Source of the DNA: NIOZ-UU13 sp035528395
GTDB taxonomy: Bacteria; Planctomycetota; Phycisphaerae; Sedimentisphaerales; Anaerobacaceae
Assembly (NCBI GenBank): GCA_035528395.1
Contig: DATKYR010000269.1
Coordinates: 1 to 64,000 of the forward strand
Direction: 5' to 3'
Length of the DNA: 64,000 nt
This document shows positions 28,041 through 36,267 of the stretch, piece after piece (the stretch's first letter is position 1; each line of letters starts with the position of its first letter). The position numbers and the translations under genes are program-made. Below the pieces are notes generated by a model. It did not search any database, was not told the origin of the DNA, and saw nothing but the letters and a program-made list of their open reading frames with translations.

Positions 28041-29873
28041 ATGAACTCAACAAAAGCAAAAGTACTTACAACGATTCTGATAACCATTCTGCTGTTGAGC
28101 ACGGCTAACGCTCAGCTCCTGAAGATTCCCGAGGTTCCCAGGGACAAGGTTATTTGTTTTGCCTTGTACACTGTCCATAATAACATCATGAAGATGACCG
28201 CCCAGTTGTATCCGCTGGAGGAAGGTGAGAACAGGATAGTCAGGCTCGAAATCAAACAAGATGGTGGATGGAAACAAATAGCCCAAAAGGAGGTAATCGA
28301 GAAAGGCTGGACGGCAACCTTCCGCGTAGAGAACTGGGATTCTACAAAAGATATTGAATATCGCGTCGCACACGGTAAGGAGGCATATTATTCAGGTATC
28401 ATCCGAAAAGACCCTGTTAATAAAGACACCATCGTCGTGGCTGCATTTACGGGCAACTCAATAAATCCCAATCACGGCGGTGACATACCCAAAATAGATA
28501 TAGTTGAAAACCTCAAAAAGCTGAAACCCGACTTTCTTTTCTTTTCCGGAGACCAGGTTTATGACCACAACAGGCATTATGCCGCCTGGCTCAAATTCGG
28601 CAGAGATTTCGGAGATATCATTCGCAATACACCGACGGTAACCATACCTGACGACCATGACGTTGGTCAGTCCAATTTATGGGGTGCGGGAGGAAAGGTA
28701 TCGAATACCCGTGATGGTCCTGATGGTGGATATGCCGCTCCCGTCGAGTACGTCAAAGAGGTTGAGCGTGCCCAAACCAGTCATCTGCCCGACCCTTATG
28801 ACCCTACTCCGGTAGAACGGGGTATAGGTGTGTATTACACCTCTCTGACAATAGGCGGAGTAAGCTTCGCCATTATTGAGGACAGGAAGTTCAAGTCAGG
28901 TCCGGCGGGTCTTGTTCCCCAGCTTGGTCCACGGCCCGACCATGTCACTACGCCCGATTATGACCCGAAGAGCTTAGATGTTCCCGGTGTCACGTTATTA
29001 GGAGAACGTCAGTTGAAGTTTCTGCGGTCATGGGCTGTGGACTGGCACGACTGCGATATGAAAGCCGTGCTGTCTCAAACCGTCTTTTGCGGAGGAGCAC
29101 ACATGCATGGAAAGTACGACTACCGGCTGTTAGTCGACCTTGACTGCAACGGCTGGCCACAAACAGGACGAAACAAAGCCCTATACGAAATGCGTAAAGC
29201 ATTTGCTATTCATATCTGCGGTGACCAGCATCTCGGTACATTTATTCATCACGGTATTGATGAATGGAACGACGCAATCTATTCAGTATGTGTGCCGTCG
29301 ATAGCCAATCTTTATTTACGCTGGTGGGTACCTCTTGAGCCGGGTAAAAACCGCGAACCAGGTGCACCCGAACACCTGGGCGAATTTCTCGACGGCCTGG
29401 GAAATAAAATCAATATGCTCGCGGTTGCCAATCCCAGTCCTGAGAGAAATCACGACCCGTTAACGACCAGAGCGGCCGGTTTCGGAATCGTAAAATTCAA
29501 TAAAAAGACAAGAGAAATCACAATCGAATGCTGGCCCAGAAATGTGGATATTACTTCCCCGAATGCCGAACAATATCCCGGCTGGCCCAGGACTATCAAA
29601 CAAGAGGACAATTACGGACGCGAGGCCGTGGCTTATCTGCCAACTATCCAGGTCAGGGGTATGAAAAATCCCGTAGTGCAGGTGATTGACGAGTCAAACG
29701 ATGAAATAGTCTATACCCTTCGAATCAATGGAACTTCATACAGGCCCAAGGTCTTCAAGAAAGGTAAGTACACGGTCAAGGTCGGCCAACTGTACACCGG
29801 CAAGATGACAATCCTCAAAGGCGTCCGAAGCATTGCGCCAAACAAGACCGAAAAGATAAATGTAAGACTCTGA
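28041..29873 (+). CDS. PhoD-like metallophosphatase, secreted
   Basis: Exported protein of 610 residues with signal peptide ending TANA. ATG 28041 follows AAAGGA. The PhoD-type metallophosphoesterase signature is present: FSGDQVYDH, PDDHDVGQ and ICGDQHLGTFIHH. Members of this superfamily cleave phosphate monoesters or diesters with a Ca/Fe-type centre. The C-terminal 100 residues look like a beta-sandwich. It lies downstream of the DUF1080 gene and converges on the PHP gene. The substrate is unknown; phosphorylated carbohydrate or teichoic-type polymer are possibilities. Confidence 0.8.
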   Translation: MNSTKAKVLTTILITILLLSTANAQLLKIPEVPRDKVICFALYTVHNNIMKMTAQLYPLEEGENRIVRLEIKQDGGWKQIAQKEVIEKGWTATFRVENWDSTKDIEYRVAHGKEAYYSGIIRKDPVNKDTIVVAAFTGNSINPNHGGDIPKIDIVENLKKLKPDFLFFSGDQVYDHNRHYAAWLKFGRDFGDIIRNTPTVTIPDDHDVGQSNLWGAGGKVSNTRDGPDGGYAAPVEYVKEVERAQTSHLPDPYDPTPVERGIGVYYTSLTIGGVSFAIIEDRKFKSGPAGLVPQLGPRPDHVTTPDYDPKSLDVPGVTLLGERQLKFLRSWAVDWHDCDMKAVLSQTVFCGGAHMHGKYDYRLLVDLDCNGWPQTGRNKALYEMRKAFAIHICGDQHLGTFIHHGIDEWNDAIYSVCVPSIANLYLRWWVPLEPGKNREPGAPEHLGEFLDGLGNKINMLAVANPSPERNHDPLTTRAAGFGIVKFNKKTREITIECWPRNVDITSPNAEQYPGWPRTIKQEDNYGREAVAYLPTIQVRGMKNPVVQVIDESNDEIVYTLRINGTSYRPKVFKKGKYTVKVGQLYTGKMTILKGVRSIAPNKTEKINVRL

Positions 29874-29946
29874 CGATATTTATTCAGCACCGGCTGCGAC
29901 ACTGCTGCTTATATATGTCCATAACGGCCGAAAAGAAATTGACAAT

Positions 29947-31032
29947 TTAATTCAGAGAAACGACAACATTGACCGGCAGCCCCTTGTCGGGAGCAATGAG
30001 AAAGTTTGTAATCTGATATTTCAGTTCAGCTTTTTCAGCTTTGCTATCAACTTTTGTCTTTACTGTTGTGATTGCATTGGCCGGTAATGTTAGTTTTCCC
30101 GACCCACCCTCTCCGATTTCCTGCACGAGAATATCAATGTCTGAATTATTTGTAACCTCAAACCATATTGTATCATCCCTCCTGAGGTAAGGTTTATCGA
30201 TCTGAACGGCCCTTTTGAAAATTGCATGAAGGTAATTCGGCTTGCCTATTAGTTGGTTGTTAAACCAAACTGCAGTCCTGCCTGCAATTAACGCCTCTCT
30301 TATAGCTTTTATGCTCTTTTCTTTGGCAAAAACCAGCGTCATAGGTCTATGAATTTCAGGTGTGATTTCGGTACCAACGATGGGCTGATGTATATCGGAA
30401 TTTCCCATCATGGTAAGGTTCTTCTCCAGAGCCCACTCATGGGCTTCCGGATAATAAGAATTACCATTTACAACTTCAATTCCATCCAGCCATGTGTTTT
30501 CATACAACGTAGTGTGAATATCAAACCAGCCTTTGACCTCAGGTTTCCAGCCGGGATGATTCCAGAAGACGAAGCAGCCCTGATTGTTAGCTGCTTTGAC
30601 AGCATCGATAAATTCTTCGGTATCCAGAAGGCTTATATCCTCCACGAATAATGCATTGAAATGGCCCGGAGGCGTTTCTCGAGTAATTTCTGTCCCTTTT
30701 ATAAGTAATATATTCCTCTCCTTCGCCAGGCGCAGAGCAATTTCATAAGATCGACCGTGATTGGTCGGAACATCCTGCTTGTGCGGCTGATACTCAATGT
30801 GGTCTGTAATTGAAATAGCATCAAGGCCATGTCTCCAGGCTTCATCAACCCGTACTGTAGGCCACACCTGACCATCAGAAAAGACTGTATGCATGTGAAA
30901 ATCACACTTCATCGTTTTGTAACCGAGAATATCAGGGATATTAATCTTATGCCTGACATCAGCCGTGGCAAATGGAGCAAGCAAAAGACAGGTGAAAACA
31001 ACAAAATAAATCACTTTTACTTTCAGTTTCAT
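29947..31032 (-). CDS. Exported PHP-domain phosphoesterase (Sb-PDE-like)
   Basis: Protein of 361 residues. The start at 31032 follows AAGGAAAGGG and gives a signal peptide ending ATA; a GTG ten codons upstream is less likely. The PHP metal motif DFHMHTVFSDG has its two histidines at 46 and 48, and ISITDH, KGTEIT, NHPGW and NSDIHQP supply further ligands. The C-terminal 110 residues are a beta domain. Sb-PDE type enzymes cleave phosphodiesters; the true substrate is unknown. The next gene on the same strand is the quinoprotein that ends 167 bases before it. Confidence 0.8.
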   Translation of the reverse strand: MKLKVKVIYFVVFTCLLLAPFATADVRHKINIPDILGYKTMKCDFHMHTVFSDGQVWPTVRVDEAWRHGLDAISITDHIEYQPHKQDVPTNHGRSYEIALRLAKERNILLIKGTEITRETPPGHFNALFVEDISLLDTEEFIDAVKAANNQGCFVFWNHPGWKPEVKGWFDIHTTLYENTWLDGIEVVNGNSYYPEAHEWALEKNLTMMGNSDIHQPIVGTEITPEIHRPMTLVFAKEKSIKAIREALIAGRTAVWFNNQLIGKPNYLHAIFKRAVQIDKPYLRRDDTIWFEVTNNSDIDILVQEIGEGGSGKLTLPANAITTVKTKVDSKAEKAELKYQITNFLIAPDKGLPVNVVVSLN

Positions 31033-31198
31033 TTTCAAAACCCTTTCCTTTTGTTGTGACACTTTCGATTAAATAGCCTATTTGGAAAACTTGGCCATCC
31101 TGTTAATTTTCTCAATTTCACCAACATAACAGATTTGCACTGAAATTGCAACCTTTTTTGCTTGGCAGAAGAGGCCGTACCAGGAATCACCCTGGGTT

Positions 31199-32491
31199 CT
31201 ACTCTTTCTTTGGTCCGATGGAGATAAGGTGCGAATAAGTGCGAAGGTACATTCTCTCGCCCGCAACGGCAGGGGTGGCGTGGCTCTTTTCGCCTAAAGG
31301 ATTGACTGCCAGCAGCTCGTATGTGGGGGCAGCCTTGATTACAACAACGTCGCCGTTGGTTGTGATACAGTAAAGCTTGCCATTTACCCAAACCGGTGAG
31401 CCATAGAATTGATTGGCCGGCTTCTCTCGCCATAGCTGTTCGCCCGTTGCGCTTCGCAGGCATGATACATAGCCCCTGTCATGAAACGTAAATAGTAAGC
31501 CTGCCTGAGCCAGGGAGGTAGGAACGTATGGCATGGTACTATCGTCGATTTTATATACCTCGGTGGGTTCGGCGGTTTTATCCGTTGCAGGAGGTCGAAT
31601 CGCGATTAAGCGTTTGCCGCTGGAGAAGTCTCCACATGTACCAATTAACAGTTCACCTGCGATGACAGGTGAGCTGACTACGCGACTAATGAATGCTGTA
31701 TTCAATTCCCATACTACCGTACCTGTTCCAGGATCGACACCGGTCATGCCATGAGCGAGACTCGTAAAAATTAATTGTTGTTCATCTGTTGGCGGTGAAT
31801 AAACGCACGGCGTCGAGTAGGATGTTTTTGGGCTGGTTTTCCGGTCCAGTTTCCAGCGTGTCTGGCCGGTCTTACGGTCAACTGCAATCCAGGCACTCTG
31901 GACATCCTTGCTGCTATCCTCGTGCTCGTGGGTAAAGACCACAATGTCGTCGAAAACAATGGGTGAGCCGCCTGCCCCGTGCTGGCAATGCACACCGCCG
32001 AAGGTGCGCTGCCAGATTTCTCCACCGTTGTGGTCCAATGCCACCAAAATTGTCTCTTTGGGAGTAGGCCAGAGTGCATAAACGTGGTCGGCATCCACTA
32101 CTGGTGTCGCGGTTGCATAGCTATTGCGTGGGTTCGGACGGTATGGAGTCAGCGAATATTGCTTTTGCCATAATATCTCGCCGTCGGAAACTCGTAGTGC
32201 CAGAAGGAAACCGTGGTCAGTCTTTTGGTCACCGCTGGTTATAAAGACCTTGTCTCCCCAAACCACCGGAGAGGAGTGGCCGCCTCCTGGCAGGTTCACT
32301 TTCCAGTTATAGTCCTTTTCCGTCCATTTAACGGGGATGGTTTTGGCCTGGCTGATGCCCTGTCCGTTGGGACCGCGGTACCGTGTCCATTCCTGCCCCT
32401 GTGAGACGGACGCCAATAAAATGATAAATGCTGCTAAAAAAACTTTCAGAAATTGCTCTGTGGTGTTCACCAGTGGATTTCTTTTTTTCAT
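31199..32491 (-). CDS. Secreted PQQ-type (BamB-like) beta-propeller protein
   Basis: Exported protein of 430 residues with a signal peptide (about 10-32, ending VSQG) and GAGGG before the start. Repeated propeller strands are visible: WTRYRGPNGQG, GEILWQKQ, GEIWQRTF, GQTRWKLD, GTVVWELN and GEQLWREK, about seven blades. This is the PQQ-binding-like fold, but no bound cofactor can be assumed. This type is abundant in Planctomycetes. The gene is transcribed toward the PHP phosphoesterase gene in the same direction. Confidence 0.8.
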   Translation of the reverse strand: MKKRNPLVNTTEQFLKVFLAAFIILLASVSQGQEWTRYRGPNGQGISQAKTIPVKWTEKDYNWKVNLPGGGHSSPVVWGDKVFITSGDQKTDHGFLLALRVSDGEILWQKQYSLTPYRPNPRNSYATATPVVDADHVYALWPTPKETILVALDHNGGEIWQRTFGGVHCQHGAGGSPIVFDDIVVFTHEHEDSSKDVQSAWIAVDRKTGQTRWKLDRKTSPKTSYSTPCVYSPPTDEQQLIFTSLAHGMTGVDPGTGTVVWELNTAFISRVVSSPVIAGELLIGTCGDFSSGKRLIAIRPPATDKTAEPTEVYKIDDSTMPYVPTSLAQAGLLFTFHDRGYVSCLRSATGEQLWREKPANQFYGSPVWVNGKLYCITTNGDVVVIKAAPTYELLAVNPLGEKSHATPAVAGERMYLRTYSHLISIGPKKE

Positions 32492-32631
32492 CAGTCAACC
32501 CTCATGCAACACATTTATGTGGTAGTATCATCCAAAAAAGTTACACTAAAAATAACTGCTTGTCCATAACATTATCAGGACATAATTGTCCCTCATTATC
32601 AGAGACCGGTCTGTGTCCAGATGCTAATAAG

Positions 32632-32890
32632 TATCTGTTGCGAAAAACGAAAATCGACGATGTCACCCCTGCGAAAGCAGGGGTCCTGAGCGAAAAACTG
32701 GATTCCCGCTTTCGGGCTTGTTGAAAAAGTCGAGATTGCTTCGTTGCTACACTCCTCCAATGACACAAAGTGCGTTTTCAGGTCATTGCGAGTGATTTGA
32801 AAAATCGCGTGGCAATCTCAAAACGTTCCTTTTGAACTTTGGCAACAGGCCCTTTCGCGGGAATGACAAATACTGTTTCCGCAACAGGAA
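32632..32890. mobile_element. MITE-like element containing a second element
   Basis: Outer ends: CTGTTGCGAAAAAC at 32635-32648 faces GTTTCCGCAACAG at 32875-32887. CTAATAAG occurs directly at 32624-32631 and 32891-32898. The inner element, 32715-32851, starts GGCTTGTTGAAAAAG, ends GGCAACAGGCC and is flanked by direct CTTTCG copies (32709-32714, 32852-32857). Removing it with one flank restores the hairpin ATTCCCGCTTTCGCGGGAAT in the outer element, strong evidence of one element having landed in another. Confidence 0.75.
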
Positions 32891-33572
32891 CTAATAAGGA
32901 AAATGAATAAAAAAGCCCCCGTGAAGCCATAAACGAGTGTATCCCTTTAATTTCAATTTTTATTTGTTATTTTTGAGATACTCGCCTTCTGCTTCGCAGG
33001 GGCAATAGTAAATTGTGACTCTTTCCTTTTCTTTCTTAGCCGTTCCTGACAATGCCCGCATTATCATCTGACTTGTGTGCGAAACTCTAAGATGGACAAA
33101 ATCAGTTCAAGCTAATATGGCCGGATTGGTCATTTTCCAGAGCCACTTTTTTTTATTCCGTCTAATACCATCCATCGGCAGATTCGATTCTTAATCTTGA
33201 ACTTTTCTGAATGTCCCCGAGTCCCAACAATATAACACGGTTTAACACAGGCAAAGATGCCAATAAACTGAAGATTTCCTACTTTGTTTCCACTTCCCAA
33301 GACTCCGAGTTGAGACGTTCAATCTTTTCTCTCATCTCTGATGATTTGCCCGGCTTAACCCCGATAACAAGAAATATTCATACTCGTTTTTTTTTTGAGG
33401 AAATTGAAAAAAACTAAATATTTTTGTTTTCTCAGCCAAGAAAAGGCCGTCAAGTCAACCTTCAGAATCTCCGAGAAGACTAAAAGATTGCTTAGCTCGA
33501 AATGACTGATGAAAAGTACAAGGAAGGTGCACCCCCCAAACAAGTATGTACTACTCTGCGAAGTACAGGAGG

Positions 33573-33868
33573 ATGCCACCTTGTAATCCATTAATTCGTA
33601 AAAACCGGATTGAGTTTGAAACTGATTATATGCAGCCAGAACTAAGATTAAAAGCGTTAAAGACTCTTGAATCGAGATTATCCGACACGCAAGCCCGAGA
33701 ACTTTTGAGTCGATTAAGAAATGGTATGCTAATCGACTGAGAAAAGGACTGGAGTCCACATGGCAAATCCACGAAGCTTTCGCTGATCTGATGGTTCAGG
33801 AAGAAGAATATCCTGTATCGACTGATCTGCCCCGCCACACTGTGAAATATGCTCAAATGCGCATCTGC
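33573..33868 (+). pseudogene. Possible remnant of a small gene in two frames
   Basis: One frame (from ATG 33573, stop at 33738) reads RIEFETDYMQPELRLKALK and onward to ARELLSRLRNG. A second frame, open from 33671, reads SIKKWYANRLRKGLESTWQI, then HEAFADLMVQEEEYPVS, and runs on toward 33868. Both look more protein-like than random sequence and overlap around 33671-33738. This could be a decayed gene with a frameshift, or chance. GGAGG abuts ATG 33573 with no spacing, which is too close to act as a ribosome site. No family is recognised. Confidence 0.25.
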
Positions 33869-33891
33869 CGAACCAGCAGCCTGATTCTAAG

Positions 33892-35169
33892 CTACGGACT
33901 GACCTTTTCGTCCTTCGCTCCGTCGAATCTGACGATATACACATTCGCAGTGCCGTTGTTGACACCAAACAGGTCGGCATGCGTCTGGCCGCCATGATAG
34001 ATGTTGTTGGCGCTATCAATAGCCGCAACTCGGCCACAGGTGCCTCCTCTGGAACTGTACTCCCGGAATTCCTTGGTCCAGATCAGCTTGCCTTGGGAAG
34101 TATAACGGCGACAGTATGCTCGGCATTTCTTCTTAGAAGGAACCTGACAGCCACTTATCAGTACGTCACCCGATCCGTCCTGAAACCGGGCCATGGCCCA
34201 GGTTCCATCCCAGCCATCGGTACCGAATTGGCGTGTCCATAACAGCCTTCCTTCTTTCGATATACTGACGAGGCATGAATCCGAATCCCTACGTTGCGGG
34301 CTTCTAGTGCCAACATTGCCATTGGTTCTGCATGTCAAGTACAGATGGCCGAGTTCACCTATCTCCATACCCGCGCCACTGTCGAAGCCATTCGTGCCGA
34401 ACTGGTGTAGCCAGAGACGTTTGCCCGTGCGCTGGTATCTTGCCACGAAAAAATCCGCCAGACCATTGTTCTTTCTGGCCAGGTTACCCGACGTGGTGCC
34501 GCAGACGTAGACGTCATTGTCATCACCGAGGCGGATCGACCCGCCCCGGTCATCCGTGCCCGTGCCTATCTGGTCCCTCCATAATAAGCTGCGGTCTTTG
34601 TCGTATGCGGCGATGAACATGTCAGCCTCACCCTGATTAGGCTTGGCAAAATCCCCATACGTATAGCCTGAAATATACATATTTTCGTCAGCATCAAAGT
34701 CCAGGCCGGTGCAGACGTCATGTTTAGGAGTTCCCAGTTGCCATATCCACTGTTGGGTGCCGGTCTGATCGTATTTGGCAATAACCACGTCATTTTTGCC
34801 TTTTGCCTCCTGCTCGTGTGTGTTGTCGGCAATTCCGAAGACATAAATGTTCCCTTGATCATCGGCAGTTAAACCCGAAATATGCGAAATTCTGGGATCG
34901 AGTTGCTTACTCCACAACTGATCGCCCTTTTGGCTGTACTTAAGAAGAAACACGCCCTTGAAAGTGGAGTTGAGCTCTTTCTCCGATCGTTTCTTGACAA
35001 CGAGGTAGATGTCGTCGTTGCTATCCACTACGGCGGCTCGGGCGACGTCGAATGTTGGAGTTACAAGCTGATGCCCCCACCGTACCGTGAGTTCGTTCCG
35101 GCCCAGTGCCGCACTCGTCAGATAGAGAGATAATATCACCAAAATAATTTTTTTGTCATTCGTTGTCAT
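33892..35169 (-). CDS. Secreted SBBP-type beta-propeller protein
   Basis: Exported protein of 425 residues. The start at 35169 follows CAGGAG eight bases upstream and gives a signal peptide ending SAALG; the frame is open 23 codons further, but without a site. It has repeated SBBP-type blades, for example QQWIWQLGTPKHDVCTGLD, LLWRDQIGTGTDDRGGSI, LWLHQFGTNGFDSGAGM and LLWTRQFGTDGWDGTWA, each about 55 residues. The fold suggests surface or periplasmic binding; no enzymatic residues were found. It stands alone between the gene-poor region and hisF. Confidence 0.8.
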   Translation of the reverse strand: MTTNDKKIILVILSLYLTSAALGRNELTVRWGHQLVTPTFDVARAAVVDSNDDIYLVVKKRSEKELNSTFKGVFLLKYSQKGDQLWSKQLDPRISHISGLTADDQGNIYVFGIADNTHEQEAKGKNDVVIAKYDQTGTQQWIWQLGTPKHDVCTGLDFDADENMYISGYTYGDFAKPNQGEADMFIAAYDKDRSLLWRDQIGTGTDDRGGSIRLGDDNDVYVCGTTSGNLARKNNGLADFFVARYQRTGKRLWLHQFGTNGFDSGAGMEIGELGHLYLTCRTNGNVGTRSPQRRDSDSCLVSISKEGRLLWTRQFGTDGWDGTWAMARFQDGSGDVLISGCQVPSKKKCRAYCRRYTSQGKLIWTKEFREYSSRGGTCGRVAAIDSANNIYHGGQTHADLFGVNNGTANVYIVRFDGAKDEKVSP

Positions 35170-35242
35170 GCTCTGTTCTCCTGGCATTTTAAACCGTCTG
35201 GGATTTTCCATATACACTTCACTAAAACACTCATACACACTT

Positions 35243-35268
35243 GAAGCCGCAGCCAGCCAAAAATGGAA
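35243..35268. repeat. 26-bp repeat shared with the left end of the window
   Basis: Bases 35243-35268, beginning GAAGCCGCAGCC and ending AAAATGGAA, are identical to the reverse complement of bases 1-26. It lies in the gap between the SBBP propeller gene and hisF. Confidence 0.7.
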
Positions 35269-35278
35269 GATAATTTAT

Positions 35279-36046
35279 TTACAAGTCCTTAACCTTCAAA
35301 CCGCGACTTCGCAGATAGTCTTTCAATTCTCCTATATCGATGATATGAAAATGGAACACCGAAGCCGCAAGAAGAATTGTTGCTCCAGCTTCTACCGCCT
35401 CGTAGAAATGTTCCAGTTTGCCGGCCCCTCCTGATGCCACAATTGCGGCTGAACAGGCATCGGCCATCGCTTTGATGACAGGAAGGTCATATCCGGTCTT
35501 TGCGCCGTCCCCGGCTTTACTCGTTGGCAATATTACGGGAACTCCAAAACTGTCAACTTTCTTAGCCCACTCGATTGCATCGGCGCCGGTAGCGGTTCGG
35601 CCACCGTCGATATAGACTTCGTAGCCGGATGGTAATGAAACGTTGCGGTCCACATCTATAGCGACGGTTACTTTCTCCGGACCGAATTCGGCAATCATCT
35701 GCGATATGACCTCCGGTTTTCTAAAAGCGGCACTGCTTACAGATACATTATCAGCCCCCGCCTCTATTACCGCCGCTGCCGAAGCAACATCGTGAATACC
35801 ACCGCCAACGGTAAAAGGAATCGTCGTAACTTCAGCTACTCTTTTGACAACATCAAGCATAGTAGCCCGATTCTCAACTGTTGCTGTTATGTCCAGTAGA
35901 GCAAGCTCGTCCGCCCCGGCCTGACAATAGGCCTTTGCACATTCGACGGGGTCGCCCGCATCACGAATATCCACAAAATGAACGCCCTTGACCACACGGC
36001 CATTCTGCATATCCAGGCACGGCATAATACTAACCTGTTTACCCAT
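35279..36046 (-). CDS. hisF: Imidazole glycerol phosphate synthase cyclase subunit HisF (divergent)
   Basis: Cytoplasmic (beta/alpha)8 protein of 255 residues. AAGGAG lies eight bases before ATG. The catalytic aspartates of HisF are kept: CLDMQNGRVVKG (D12) and VAIDVDRN near residue 130. Phosphate-binding glycines FTVGGGI and VASGGAG are present. The usual segment 'GEILLTSxDRDG' is replaced by VPVILPTSKAGDGAKTGYD, so the conserved Glu and Asp there differ. HisF works with HisH in histidine synthesis, but no hisH or other his gene is near. It could be the genuine hisF of a scattered pathway, or a HisF-like paralogue used elsewhere. Confidence 0.75.
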   Translation of the reverse strand: MGKQVSIMPCLDMQNGRVVKGVHFVDIRDAGDPVECAKAYCQAGADELALLDITATVENRATMLDVVKRVAEVTTIPFTVGGGIHDVASAAAVIEAGADNVSVSSAAFRKPEVISQMIAEFGPEKVTVAIDVDRNVSLPSGYEVYIDGGRTATGADAIEWAKKVDSFGVPVILPTSKAGDGAKTGYDLPVIKAMADACSAAIVASGGAGKLEHFYEAVEAGATILLAASVFHFHIIDIGELKDYLRSRGLKVKDL

Positions 36047-36170
36047 TCTTAATTCTCCTTGTTTTACATCTACATAACTGCTTCTGTGGAGTTTTATCCA
36101 CTAAATTACCGCCGGATTATAACTTTATCAGATGCTATTGCAAGCTCTTTAGGTTTTCAGCAATATCAGC

Positions 36171-36198
36171 TTGAAAAAAAGCATATCGGCTTTATAAT
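36171..36198 (+). promoter_or_regulatory. Promoter for the sulfatase gene at 36268
   Basis: TTGAAA at 36171-36176 and TATAAT at 36193-36198 with a 16-base spacer, 70 bases before the start codon. Confidence 0.4.
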
Positions 36199-36267
36199 TT
36201 TAATTCGACACTACCAGCTGGAATTATAACTCTGGTGCTGAAATCTAAATCAAATCAGGAGTTCGAT

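Larger units (their letters stand above)
32492..33891. other. 1.4-kb gene-poor region
   Basis: Between a minus-strand gene start and the end of the next minus-strand gene lie the nested TIR elements (32632-32890) and possible gene remnants (33573-33868). The remainder, about 32900-33570, shows no frame with a ribosome site or recognisable protein. A 68-codon frame at 33211 was judged spurious. Confidence 0.5.

Noticed and set aside
31035..31463. 142-codon minus-strand frame overlapping the PQQ propeller and its downstream gap
   Set aside because: Arginine/proline-rich low-quality sequence out of phase with the propeller gene; no start site.
33211..33417. 68-codon plus-strand frame in the gene-poor region
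   Set aside because: No ribosome site or recognised motifs and low-complexity end.
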